Made by a program: the position numbers and the translations under genes | Assembly (NCBI GenBank): GCA_003427395.1 | Contig: BFEA01000228.1 | Coordinates: 732,162-756,327, forward strand | DNA from: Chara braunii | Taxonomy: Eukaryota; Streptophyta; Charophyceae; Charales; Characeae | Direction: 5' to 3' | DNA length: 24,166 bases | Shown: positions 1-9,576 of the stretch, piece by piece | Layout: each line of letters begins with the position of its first letter | Position numbering within the stretch: the stretch's first letter is position 1 | Notes under the pieces: generated by a model | What the model saw: the letters and a program-made list of their open reading frames with translations, nothing else | The model's database searches: none | Told to the model about the DNA's origin: nothing

Positions 1-54
1 CGTCGCCCCTTAACCACTCCTGAACAAGACACCCCCACACAAAAAAAAAGCAGT

Positions 55-2445
55 ATGGCGAGCCTGAAAAATGAAGCGAGAAGAGGAAAAGGAAAAGGGC
101 AGTCACAAATGATCTGGTATCCGGGTGCCATGGGCCACCACTCGACTGACTGGTGGCCCGGGAGTGGGAAGGAGAGGATGGAGGTGGGGACAATGGATAA
201 GACATCCTCTGCACAGTCTCCCCTTACAGATCACACAGAAAGACCACGGTCCCGACCCTTCCCCCCTCCAGCAGAACTGGTAATGGAGATGAGGGACCGA
301 CAAAAGGGGGAAGAAGTCAAAAAGAACCCCCCTCAGGGGTCTCACGGGTCTCCCTCTTCATGGGCTGACAAGCTCAAGAAAATGTACTCAGGTCAAACTT
401 TGTCAATCAGAAGAAACAGAAAGGGGAAGGAAACCTGGAAATCCCGATGGAGAACCTGACCACGGCTTCCGCCTTTTTTCTCACAAAATTCTTGGTCATC
501 CCCGAAGACAAAATAATCAGCCAAGGGGGAAAAAAACACAGGGTAAAAGCCTTGCCGGTTGACGCAATCAAGGAAAGGGAAGCAGTATATACCTGTCACG
601 CAAGCACGTGGGTATTCTATGACGACGCGACATATAAATCTGGCAATGATAAGGTAGGGTGGATCAGGAAGAGACCTTCAACCCTCAAGGGATAAGAGGA
701 GGGTGCACGAGACTTCTTCTTAATCCAATCTATCTCATCAACGATATTCACAGTAAGTTGTATGTTCGATTCCGACAAGCGGATTATGGACAAATGGTGG
801 AGCATACCCTACGGGCGCTCGGAGGTTCGGATCTTCCCCTGCCCCCCCCCAAAACAACAAAGGTCAGAGGAGAAGCGAGATCAACTGATGACAGACCACT
901 ATTGGGTTGAGTTTCGCCACGTACCAATAGAAATTCAAGGGACTTTTGTGCAGGAACTCGCTAAAAAATACGAGATTGTTGATCTTATTGACCCCCTTCC
1001 CCCCCACGTAGCCCCAAGGGACGATTACCTTTTGGTGGCCTTGGACCTACCCAATGGTCATGTGTTTTCCATTGACGACGTGATTCTCTTTCGGGTAGGA
1101 GGAAGAGAATTCAGAATCCACACGGCACATAAAACAAGGCCTTGGTGTTTTAAATGTCAGGCATATGACCACCTCTCGTCATAACCATATTGTCCCCACC
1201 ACCTGGCAAAGAGGATCAAATCCACAGGACGCCTGTTACGCGATCCCTTTAAAGACACTTGGTGGAGAACAGTCGACGTAGAACACGAAGGATCGGTCTA
1301 CATGGATGAACCCCAAGAAGGAGGAGGGGTGAGAGGGTGAGAATGAGAAAAAGGGGAAACAACGGATTGAAATACCAAACCACCAGACCAATGGATCCCC
1401 CCTAGACCAGTGGAAGCACAAATGAATGAGATTGTTAACCCCCCCCCCAAAGAAAAAGGTGTATTGACCCACAGGCAACAGAGTAGGCCAAAAGTTGCAG
1501 GGATTGAGCCCCGAACAGGGCCCAAGCCTCAAGAGTACATCACCTCGTCAAAACTGAGAGAGATATGGCAATCCCCGGCCCCGAAGAAAAAAACACACTC
1601 AAATAAGCCCGGTCAAGTACAAAGTCAAAACGAACGAATCAACCCCGGAAAATCCGACAATAGATTTCAGGTCATAGCAAGCATGATAGAAACAAGGGAC
1701 GAACAAGCAGTCGGGCAGCAGCCAGAGAAATTTGGGCAGAACGAGCAGAACAAGCAAACAGGAGGGGGAGGGAAAGGCAAAAGACAAGAGAGACTGAAGA
1801 ACCCGGCTGGAGGCAACAACGAACAGGAGAGAGAGGAAAGGGGAGAGGGAGGGGAAGGGGAAAATGGAAAAGAGAGGGGGATAACGGTACATGAGGGAGA
1901 AAGACAAAGGGACCAAGGAAATGGGGGCATGCACCAAAATTCCCTTCAGGAGACCAGGCAACATGCCTCGAGGAAGGTAGCAGCACTGGATCTTCCTTAG
2001 GGGCCTAAGGCCCCTGAAGAACCCCCCTTCCAAACAGTCCACTCTCAAAAGTCTCTGACCCCGGAGGAAACTCCCCCCAAAACGGATCCCTTCGTTGAAG
2101 GATTTCGGACCCCAACCAATGGATTGGGAATCACCAGCGGCCCCCTTAGATGAGGAAATGACGGACAGTAACCCCGACGCTTGGGGATCACAAGGGGAAG
2201 AGGACGTTGAGACCAAGCTAAGAGGCCTAGTAGATTGGTTAGTTGGCCAACTCCGGGCATTATACACAGGCCAAACTGTGTCATATTGGGACGAGGCTTA
2301 CGTACAACTATTTGCCTTACTGGATGAGAGCCCCAGCCTGAAACAAGCATTGAGGCAGGGCCTATCCCCGGAACGGATTGACAACAGGTGTTGTGCAGAA
2401 TCTGGAACATCGTCCATAGAAAATTCCAAACTCCCACAACGATAG
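55..2445 (+). pseudogene. LINE-A ORF1, gag-like RNA-binding protein with DUF4283-type region and zinc knuckle (broken)
   Basis: Successive open segments in changing frames (55-459, 447-695, 762-1184, 1410-2000, 2095-2445) look like one decayed ORF1. The segment at 762-1184 has the plant retroelement DUF4283 layout: a WVEFRHVPIEIQG-like strand, then LAKKYEIVDLIDPLP, then a loop ending in CFKCQAYDH, the first three ligands of a CCHC zinc knuckle. A stop (1182-1184) cuts the knuckle before its last Cys, which is still readable just after it. Downstream, 1410-2000 is very hydrophilic, rich in Gln, Glu, Gly and Lys, with a purine-only stretch near 1800-1880, typical of the disordered C-terminal part of such proteins. 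In the family this protein coats the LINE RNA. The first Met at 55 follows an A-rich leader; the true start is not certain. Confidence 0.7.
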
Positions 2446-2671
2446 GAACGCCGGACCCATCCGAGGGAACCGTAAATACGGGCCACATAGATAAGCCGCC
2501 TCCACACCCCCCTAATCAGATGCTTGACCAAACTAAACAGGGAGAGGGAGGGACCGTAGAGCCCTCCAAGCGATCAAAACTATGTCACCTCATTGAGAAG
2601 GGGTTGTATCATAGTAGCCTGCCAAAAGGGGATAAAGTATTGGTGTTTCTGATCAGCAGAAAGATTGATAA

Positions 2672-3133
2672 ATGGGAACTAGGCATGTCACCTGCCGAAC
2701 CAGAGACCCATATGCCCCTTCCTACGGAGGGATGACACTGCACGGGTGGCACATGCAAAGGGAAGGGGCTTTACGGGTCCACGAGGTCACAGACGTCATT
2801 ACAAGCCACTACGAACCCGAGGCGATGGCCATCATTAGTGTGTCATCAGAAAACTTGAAGATGGCGTACAAGGATCTCTACGTAAGATTCGAAGACAACA
2901 AGGAGGCAGGGTTACAATGGCACACACACAACATACTTCTAGATACACAACAACTGAAAATTAAACCCGGTAGCATCTCGTCGACCGATGATCTACTTAC
3001 GTGTATATGCACGATACTGAGGAAGAATATTTTCAACAAGGGGGTGGACTGGGAAACACAAGATGATCCCCATTGCAAAACGGATAAGGGAAGGGGGGGT
3101 GAAGGGATGCACACACCACGATGGATTGGGTAG
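2672..3133 (+). pseudogene. Open segment between ORF1 and ORF2 of LINE-A, not recognised
   Basis: This segment of about 150 codons lies between the end of the ORF1-like region and the endonuclease. It contains a run resembling a folded domain (EAMAIISVSSENLKMAYKDL near the middle), then an acidic, polar end. I do not recognise the domain. It may be the C-terminus of ORF1 or the N-terminal extension of ORF2; the endonuclease motif begins 45 bases after it in another frame. The same stretch cannot be compared with the other LINE copies here because they are truncated beyond this point. Confidence 0.4.
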
Positions 3134-3177
3134 AAGTTGTGTATGGTAGAAACCAAAAATGGAAGCACACCCTCCAG

Positions 3178-4034
3178 CAGGCTGATTTGGATATTAGATC
3201 AATAAACGTAAATGGTCTATCATCTCGTAACCTGGAAAAGAACAAAGCCTGCGGGACTTAATGCGGGGGTTGAGGGGAAGATCATGGTCGGACGTGATTT
3301 GCATCCAAGAAACCCACCTCATGGACACACTAGAGCACCGCAGGGCACACAGGCAAGCTTGGCTCTTCCAAACCTTCCAAGCATTCGCCCCCGGTCCAGG
3401 GAGCGTCGGGGTGGCAATATGGATCCCGCCTGAATCACGATTAGAGGTACTCAGTTGGAATAAGGACGAGAAGGAGGGACGATGGGTTAAAGTATTGGGT
3501 ATGTTGGAACTAGAAGTGGTATGCATTGTGTCCTTATATGCCCCTAATACAACCCGTGAAAGGAGAACCTTCTTCGAAAAAATCGAAATAGTCCCCACCC
3601 CTGATATCCCGGTAATTTTGGCAGGAGACTTCAATGCCGCACCGGATAGATGGTTGGACCGATGGAAAATCCACCCCAGTACAACACACATCGCAGAAAA
3701 GGACGAGCAGATGCTGAGAGACATGTGCGCAACCCTCTCGCTTTTCGATACCTTTAGGCGTAGCCACCCGACTGAAAGAGCCTATACCTGTATTCAAAAC
3801 AATGACCCCGCCAGACTGTCTAAATCCCGAATTGATTTAATATTGGCATCGGAGGAATTGGGAGGGGGGCTCACGGTGGCAGCAATACTACCGACCAGCC
3901 CGTGTCCTGATCTGGACCATAGGATGTGCATGGCAGTTTGGACTTTTCGCAAACGACCAGACCAGGGAGCTAGCTACTATAAACTCAATACCTCCCTACT
4001 CCGGTCCAAATCCTTTCAGAAATACCTGCAGTAG
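3178..4034 (+). other. EEP (APE-like) endonuclease domain of LINE-A ORF2
   Basis: The domain opens with SINVNGL (the usual strand-1 Asn motif) in one frame. A shift of one base near the AAAA run at 3236-3239 moves it into the frame that carries the rest. Motifs then follow in family order: QETH at 3306-3317 (Glu metal ligand), SLYAPN, AGDFN at 3621-3635 (Asp/Asn catalytic pair), SRIDLIL at 3825-3845, and LDH at 3912-3920 where SDH is usual. Apart from the frame change and the TAG ending this frame at 4032-4034, every catalytic residue can be seen. In L1 elements the enzyme nicks T-rich targets so that the poly-A RNA can prime. Confidence 0.9.
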
Positions 4035-4614
4035 GTTTGAGACTTCTAGAAAGATCACCGATCCCAACATAACTCCCAAATCACATGGTTTAACAACGAA
4101 TTTTTCTTTATGATAAAAAAATGTAATGAATACTCCAAATATCTAGCCATATAACGACACCAGTAAGAAATCACAATTATGCAAAACCTCGTGGATGCAG
4201 AACAAAAGCAAAACTCAAAAAATTCGCAAGAGCGGAAACCAAGGACTTTTGAACTACATACTTACATACATGACCTGAAGACCCAGCTATTAAAGCACGC
4301 ATAGTATCGATGGCAGAGAGCCCAAACAAGAGCAAGGCTATCTAGATTCTCTTCTGAAGGGGTGATGGATTCCCACTTTTTCAGCTTGGTCAGAACCCAC
4401 ATCAAAAGAACCACGATCCAAGTACTTTACGAACTGAAAGCCAAGGAATCGGTTCCGGCTGTGACCATGGTTCGATGCACTAAGATAACATACGATTTCT
4501 ATAAAGACCTTTTCTCTTCGTATGTGGACAGGTCGGATGTATCACACAATGATCGCCTAATAGTGAATTTTTTGAAACGATAAACAAAATACTAACACCA
4601 GGGCAGCGCGCATC

Positions 4615-5950
4615 CCTAGAAGTCCCACTCTCTAAAAAGGAGATTTGGACTGCCCTCCTGCAAATGAATGAGAAGAAGGCACCTTGGATTGATGGCTTCC
4701 CCAAGGAATTTTGAGAAACCACATGGGATTTTTTGAACCAGGATGTTATGGACTTCTACGAAGAAGTATGGCTCACAGGTGAGATGGGGGAAGGAGTGGG
4801 GCAAGGGATACTCACCCTTCTACATAAAATAAGGGATAAAATGAATATTTACCGGCCAATCACACTCCTCACAGTAGTGTACAAAATGTTTTTCAAAGCC
4901 TTAGCGAAGAGAATGATCCCGGTAATGGAAGACATTTTCCATCCCCCTCAAACCGGCTTCATGGAGAATAGGAACATACAAGAGAATATCCTTTTAATCC
5001 ATTAGATACTCCAACTCACAAGACACCCTTGTCAAAACGATGCCTTGATTTTCATCAATTTCGAAAAGGCCTATGACCATGTGGACTGACAGTTTCTAGA
5101 CAGATGTCTGGAAAATTTAATATCGGGCCACACTTCAGGCGCTGGATACAAATCCTACACCAAAACGCGACCACCTGCGTTCAAGTCAACGGATGTCTGG
5201 CACCGCCCTTCCACTTGGAGCGGTCTGTCCGTCAACGAGACCCAATCGCCTCCTTTCTTTTCCTGATCATTATGGAGGCATTCATTGCAAACCTTCGGGC
5301 AAACAAAAACATCACCAAAATCCAAGTCACACACATTCTGGAGGACGCAGTCCCGACTTGCTCTCTGTTCGCGGACGATCTCACAATCATGGCAGAGGTC
5401 ACACACCACAACATGGAGGAAATTCAACGGATGATGGAAAAATTTGCTAGGGTGTTCGACATAACAGTCAACTGGGGAGTAAGACACAAGGATGGTGGAT
5501 TCATTACCAAGGGGGACGCCCCCCAGAGTCACCACGCATCACATGGTTCCCGTTAGAGGCCCCTATAAGAATCCTAGGGGTATGCATGGCTACTGAGGGA
5601 TGCCTGCCAACCAATGACGATTGTATCATCACCCCGGCTCAGCAAAAGCTACACAATTGGAGGAACAAATACACATCTCTGTTCGGGCGCACAGTAGTAG
5701 TTAACAATGTGATCTTTGCAACACTATGGTACAAGTCCCTATTGTGGTCACTGAGCAAAGCGGCCCTCAGGAGTCTAAAAAGAAAGACAACGGTCTTTCT
5801 ATGGAGAGGGGACGGCAAGCAAAGCAACGTAATCAGTCGCGTGGCATGAGACTCAATCATCCAGCCTAAGGTGGGGAGAGGTCTGGGAATAATTGACCCA
5901 ACCACACAGGTGCAAGCATTAAGATTAAAATGGATTAAAAAAACCATCTT
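4615..5950 (+). other. Reverse transcriptase domain of LINE-A ORF2
   Basis: Recognisable blocks are KKAPWIDGFPKEF (4675-4713), NIYRPITLL (about 4843-4869), QTGFMENRNIQENILLIH (ending in a TAG), FINFEKAYDHVD (5051-5086), SVRQRDPIASFLF (5224-5262), the catalytic FADD (5368-5379) and a thumb-like segment with RTVVVNNVI...LWY (from about 5689). The FADD Asp pair is intact. The motif A Asp is Asn, and the Gly of RQGDP is Arg. Stops fall after KEF, after LLIH, after HVD and after RVA. The blocks are spread over at least three frames, so the domain is recognisable but dead. Confidence 0.9.
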
Positions 5951-6589
5951 CACCCCCTAAAGTCCATGGTGTGTCTTAGCTCTAGAACACCTGGCCCGAC
6001 TAGCCCCGGCAACCCTCCAAACGACCCACCTGCTGACATGGTTGGAGGACCGTTTCTAGATGATCCCACGTAAGCTCCCTCAAGGAAGGGAGGATGACGG
6101 TGGTCAGGTGACAGACATTTTTTTGTCATCTTTGCTAGAAACCTGGCGTAAACTTCCACTCTCTGACAGGACTCATCCCATCCGCTGGGAGGAGGTCTAC
6201 CGACAACCCCTCTTTGGAAATCGATGGGTGACAGACCAGAGAGGCTGCGTCATGATAAGTTCATCCCTGCCCTGGAAAAGCTGGGCTAAACGAGGGGTGC
6301 TTAGGGTTGGGGATCTCTGGGACAACAAGAGACAAGACTGAGTCACAGGAGATCAGTTGCAGGAAACCTTGCGGTACTGTCACCAAGTAGAGGAACTTTT
6401 GGATAACTTGATGAAAGCTATCCCACTGACATGGTACCGAACTCTTAAACAAGGCCTCACTTTGCGGGAAGGCAATTGGGTAGCAACTACGGAGACCCCG
6501 CCGAGAATGGTCACTACACTATCACCAGAACAGACACCCTCCAAGGGAATAAAACCCCTTTCGAATGGAAGGAAAAAACATTTGTGTAT

Positions 6590-7111
6590 CAACAGAAAAA
6601 TTCCCATGAAAAATAAAAATTGAATAAACATTCCATAAAAAAAAAATCCTTCATATTTATAAATTATCATTCCAATATTTGTCCAATTCTAAAATTTTCA
6701 ATTTAATTTGATAAGTTCCCGTCTAAATATGAGNTTTCTCTTCCANCTACATCTATTTGTTCAAGATGGAATGAAAGTCTGGACGAGTTTATGAAATGTT
6801 TTAATTAGACTTTCATTCTACTACAACAAATATCGTCTAATTTAGATTGGATTAACCTATTTATGACTGAAAATCCTTACTTAGAATGGCAGTCCAATTA
6901 AAATATTTCATGAACTCATTCAGACTTTCATTCCATCTCTAGCATGCAGCTCAAATAAGAAGGGATACCCCATTATTGGAAGGAAAGTTTTCAAGTAAGA
7001 CGAAAAATTTTAAAATTGGAATGACATTTTTTAAGATGGAATGAAAATTTGAAATTTAGAATGTAATTTTACTCTAGAATTATTATTTAATTCTGGGAAA
7101 TTTTTCTGTTG
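6590..7111 (+). mobile_element. AT-rich foldback (MITE-like) element inserted in LINE-A ORF2
   Basis: The element starts CAACAGAAAAATT and ends AATTT(TT)CTGTTG, forming terminal inverted repeats, and it is far richer in A+T than the LINE around it. A second, longer pair of arms lies inside: about 6763-6808 pairs with 6893-6938 at roughly 40 of 45 positions, and CATTCCA/TGGAATG words recur through both halves, so most of its length can fold on itself. AT (or ATC) at 6588-6590 recurs at 7112-7114. Removing the element plus one such copy joins the flanks in frame as a FVYRVRVIDEKG-like peptide. It has no coding capacity. The superfamily is undecided because the duplication is only 2-3 bp. Two N bases lie inside it (6734 and 6746). 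Confidence 0.8.
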
Positions 7112-7116
7112 ATCGG

Positions 7117-7638
7117 GTGAGAGTTATAGATGAGAAGGGACAAAGGGTGGCGTTTCAGCCTTTTAAACCAATCCAAGACCTGCCTCTGAATCCAGCAAAG
7201 TGGACATGGAGAGGCCCCAGAGACGGCCACATAAGCCTGCATCAGTTGTCAGTCAAATCAGCCTATAAAATGCTTAGACCCAAACGATGCCTGAGGGACA
7301 CCGTCAATGACCGATGGGCCAGACACTTAAATATGGACCGCACCCTCCTGGCACCGATTCAATGGTTCAAGGAACGAAAATCTAAACCCATGAAAATTAA
7401 CTCCCTACAGTGGCAGATTGCCCATCACTGTCTGCCAACCAACGACTGGTTGTCTGACCGCACCACTTTAGAACAAAGAGGCCTGCTACTTCCATGGTGT
7501 CAGCGGTGCCAGAGTCTTTTCCCCTTTCACAGGAAGGTAGAGACCATGGAACATATTTTCATGCAATGCCCGATCGCCCAATTCATATGGAAATGGTGGG
7601 ACCGCATATGGAGGAAGATGGAGTCTGACATTCCCTGA
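7117..7638 (+). other. zf-RVT zinc-finger region of LINE-A ORF2
   Basis: After a WTWRGP block comes LQWQIAHHCLPTNDWL, then CQRCQ (7498-7512) and ETMEHIFMQCP (about 7540-7572), giving the Cys-Cys-His-Cys ligands of the zf-RVT module that ends many plant LINE ORF2 proteins. The frame then meets a TGA (7636-7638), but homology to LINE-B continues past it in the same frame. The first in-frame codon after the foldback element is GTG; the reading frame really enters from upstream, so the apparent start is not a true one. The equivalent region of LINE-B (18493 onward) is the target of the LINE-C insertion. Confidence 0.85.
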
Positions 7639-8133
7639 CCCTGGTCATGGCAAGCCATATTGGCCGGTCATTGGTTGTCGATAGGAGTAGCAAGATCCTT
7701 CGTAGAGAATATGTACAGACTGGGAAGGAGGGCGGTGATATGGGCACTCCGTTGGCAGAGGTGTACCATGGCCATGGAGAAGGTGAGAGTAGAAGGAGCA
7801 GAGATCACATAACAGATTCACCTCGAACTCACACAAAGGTGGTCAGACATAAAAACACAATTAGACCTCTTTAGATAAGTTGGGGATGTTAAGAGACGGA
7901 TTACAGCCTTTTGCACAGATTGGGTAGGAGGGGAGAGAGAATGATGGATTGCAGAAGTGGAATGGAGTGGAGACAGGGGAGAGGGACTGCGCGATTTGGA
8001 CGAAATGAGAGACTACCGCCTTGTTTTTAAAGACTGGACAAACATCGAACCCTCGTTCCCACTACGCCCTCCCTCGGACTTCCCAGACCCCTTCCCACCT
8101 CACACCCTTTCCCTGACAGAGGTCCTGATTTGA
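7639..8133 (+). other. Conserved C-terminal tail of LINE-A ORF2
   Basis: The frame continues past the TGA at 7636-7638 with WSWQAILAGHW...LGRRAVIWALRWQRC and ends with FKDWTN...DFPDPFPP before the stop at 8131-8133. LINE-B has WDWKVILLGQW...LGRKAVLWALWYKRC and FKDWFS...CFPDPFPP (20640-21188), and LINE-C has FQEWTN...DFPDLFPP on the minus strand. The tail, with its FxxW and FPDxFPP motifs, is thus a family feature beyond the zinc finger. Its role is unknown to me. Several stops (TAA, TAG, TGA) interrupt it. Confidence 0.75.
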
Positions 8134-8611
8134 TTATTCATAACCACTTTCATCTGCATATATACATACAAATACATATTCGGAGCCCCATGGGAGGACG
8201 CCGCTAACATACATATCTTGATTTGCTGAGTGGGGTAGTTAAGGCTGACAATCTGAGTGATCTATGTTAGAATAAGGGAGCGTCAAGTACCAAAAGAGGG
8301 ATGAAGGGAGTTTCCACCGCTGCCCCCCAGTGGCCTCTTCCATTTGTTCCTCTTTCTTTTGTTTCTTCTTCATGGCACCCAGGCAGGTTAGGGGACGCTG
8401 GACCCGGTTTCCAGCTAGCAGGAACCCAATAAGGTGTAGGAAAGGGAGGAACTAGTGTGCAGTGAAATATCGGGCGCCTGATTCAGGGTGAAGAGGTTCC
8501 CCCTTCCTCCCCATGTCCTACTCAGTTAATCCTGTGGATTCCAAGATAATCAATGCTGGCAGGAATACCCCACATTTGTTTTTTTTATGTATTCAAGTTC
8601 AGACCGTATAA
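8134..8611 (+). other. LINE-A 3' UTR, upstream part
   Basis: Non-coding stretch between the ORF2 stop and the terminal module. From about 8440 to 8600 it aligns, as reverse complement, with 18955-19110 in LINE-C: shared pieces include CAGGGTGAAGAG, TCAGTTAATCC/TCAGTCAATCC and a segment around CATTTGTT. This shows it is a genuine 3' UTR shared by the family. A second copy of the first hairpin of the terminal module sits at 8392-8415, 220 bp before the main module. An octamer run of T is at 8579-8586. Confidence 0.7.
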
Positions 8612-8715
8612 GGGACGCTGGACCTGCTTTCCAGCAGGTGATGCCCCCCACCGATAGATGGAGCCTCTCCCCAGGTGCTAGTGGTGTCTGCTCTTATCAG
8701 CACCACTAACACTGG
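8612..8715 (+). other. LINE 3'-terminal structured module, LINE-A copy
   Basis: This 104-nt block can form three hairpins: GCTGGA/TCCAGC with a 7-nt loop, a weaker central stem, and a long terminal stem, GTGCTAGTGGTG against CACCACTAACAC, with a 14-nt loop. The same block ends LINE-B (21402-21505, also 104 nt) and LINE-C (18847-18950, minus) and forms the tail of two SINE-like elements (12901-13007 and 21697-21800). In known stringent LINEs such a 3' stem-loop is the template mark recognised by the reverse transcriptase. That role here is inferred. Confidence 0.8.
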
Positions 8716-8725
8716 TATATATATT

Positions 8726-9067
8726 CATCAAACCGACCTACAACTGCCTCAACCACCCAATCCTAGATGCCAAACTCTACCAGGCCTCACATCCCCAACC
8801 GCTGGGTTACAGGGCAGCGCGACCTGCCCCAACTCCGGCCAGCGTCATCCTAGCAACAGCTCACGGTTAGCCAGTGGAATACTTTCCACCCTCGGCAATT
8901 CCCTAGGAAAGCAGGCTAAGACCCACTCTTCAGGTCTGAGGACTGGGTAAACAGCCTTGATAAATGACACGAAATAATTCCTTGTTTCTGTTGAACCGGG
9001 CAAAAAGATTTGAAATCCTGCATTGAGATGATCTGCAGAGGGTCCTGGACAAGAAGACAATGGAGAT
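8726..9067. other. Stretch with no recognisable gene after LINE-A
   Basis: No convincing open frame on either strand. The minus strand is downstream of the zinc-knuckle ORF at 9068-9223 and could be its 3' non-coding part or decayed coding sequence, but no protease or polymerase motif can be read. Confidence 0.5.
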
Positions 9068-9223
9068 TTAAGTTCGAGGTGGTGGATAAGATGCACGTGC
9101 GACAGGGACACCAGAGATGAGGTTATCTTGCCTCGGATACGGGCAACTCCTAACAAAGTGACCAGGCTGCCGACAATTGTAACAAACACCCTCATAGTCA
9201 GGGTACTGAGAACTGTCCGTCAT
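9068..9223 (-). CDS. Small ORF with a CCHC zinc knuckle (retroelement gag-like fragment)
   Basis: On the minus strand, an ATG at 9223 opens a 51-codon frame ending at a TAA at 9070-9068. The protein begins MTDSSQYPDYEGV and continues CYNCRQPGHFVRSCPYP, a perfect CX2CX4HX4C zinc knuckle, then a polar end with SYPPPRT. Knuckles of this kind bind nucleic acid in retrotransposon gag proteins and in cellular CNBP/GRP-type proteins. The frame is much shorter than any gag, and no protease, integrase or reverse transcriptase follows. It is either the surviving end of a degraded gag, an exon, or a small domesticated knuckle protein. The knuckle call is firm; calling it an expressed gene is not. Confidence 0.5.
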   Translation of the reverse strand: MTDSSQYPDYEGVCYNCRQPGHFVRSCPYPRQDNLISGVPVARASYPPPRT

Positions 9224-9560
9224 TGCGATCTCAAGCAGGAAAAGCACAAATATAAATGCTCACGACGCCGCAAACTTGAAGTTCGTGAAGATGATGAATC
9301 AATTCCTTAACAAAGCAACCAAAGCATCCAGAAAAACACAACTCAATAATGGTGGGTTCATTAGTCGGGGAACGTAGGAGAATACAATAGTAGATTACGG
9401 CGGTCATACAATAGGATTAAATCACAGTGTAAGGCGTGGGGATAAGATGGAGATTGGATCCCCGATGGAGGGAGGGTGAGCAGTCCGGAGAGGGCAAAGA
9501 GTCTGCCGACTCGATAATGGCTATGATCAAGTGTAGTATATGTTTTCATCAGTCCTTTTT
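9224..9560. other. Non-coding stretch, no features recognised
   Basis: No motif-bearing open frame on either strand. A short T run ends it near 9551-9562, just before the minus-strand LINE 3' fragment, and would read as an A-rich tail on the minus strand. Confidence 0.4.
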
Positions 9561-9576
9561 TTTATAATGGGAACAA

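Larger units (their letters stand above)
3178..8133 (+). pseudogene. LINE-A ORF2: endonuclease-reverse transcriptase polyprotein (broken)
   Basis: ORF2 supplies the nick and the reverse transcriptase for target-primed insertion. The order seen is EEP endonuclease (3178-4034), linker (about 4035-4600), reverse transcriptase (about 4615-5950), connection region with the conserved WxxI..PK..GGLGI-like segment, zf-RVT finger (7117-7638) and a C-terminal tail ending at the TGA at 8131-8133. Frames change near 3235, 5090, 5560 and upstream of 6590. In-frame stops include 5087-5089 and 5847-5849, both where the family has Trp. The part after the foldback insertion (7114-8133) stays in one frame, interrupted only by stops. 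Motif A reads FINFEKAYD, with Asn where the catalytic Asp belongs, and motif B reads RQRDP in place of RQGDP. This copy cannot encode an active enzyme. Confidence 0.9.
1..8725 (+). mobile_element. LINE-A: near full-length, inactive L1-type non-LTR retrotransposon
   Basis: This stretch reads, in order, as a gag-like ORF1, an ORF2 with endonuclease, reverse transcriptase and C-terminal zinc finger, and a 3' UTR ending in a structured module at 8612-8715. The order and motifs match plant L1-clade LINEs, which copy themselves by target-primed reverse transcription at endonuclease nicks. Every coding segment is broken by stops or frame changes, and a foldback element sits inside ORF2 (6590-7111), so this copy is dead. 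The 5' end may lie before the window. At the 3' end a short TA-rich stretch follows the module (8714-8725) instead of a clear poly-A, so the last bases are approximate. No target-site duplication could be assigned. A second copy (18300-21529) and a third (18806-19524) share its C-terminal protein motifs and 3' module. Confidence 0.9.

Noticed and set aside
1667-2267. Minus-strand open frames opposite ORF1
   Set aside because: They are Ser/Pro/Leu-rich readings of the purine-rich + strand of ORF1, with no domain; the + strand shows the LINE domains.
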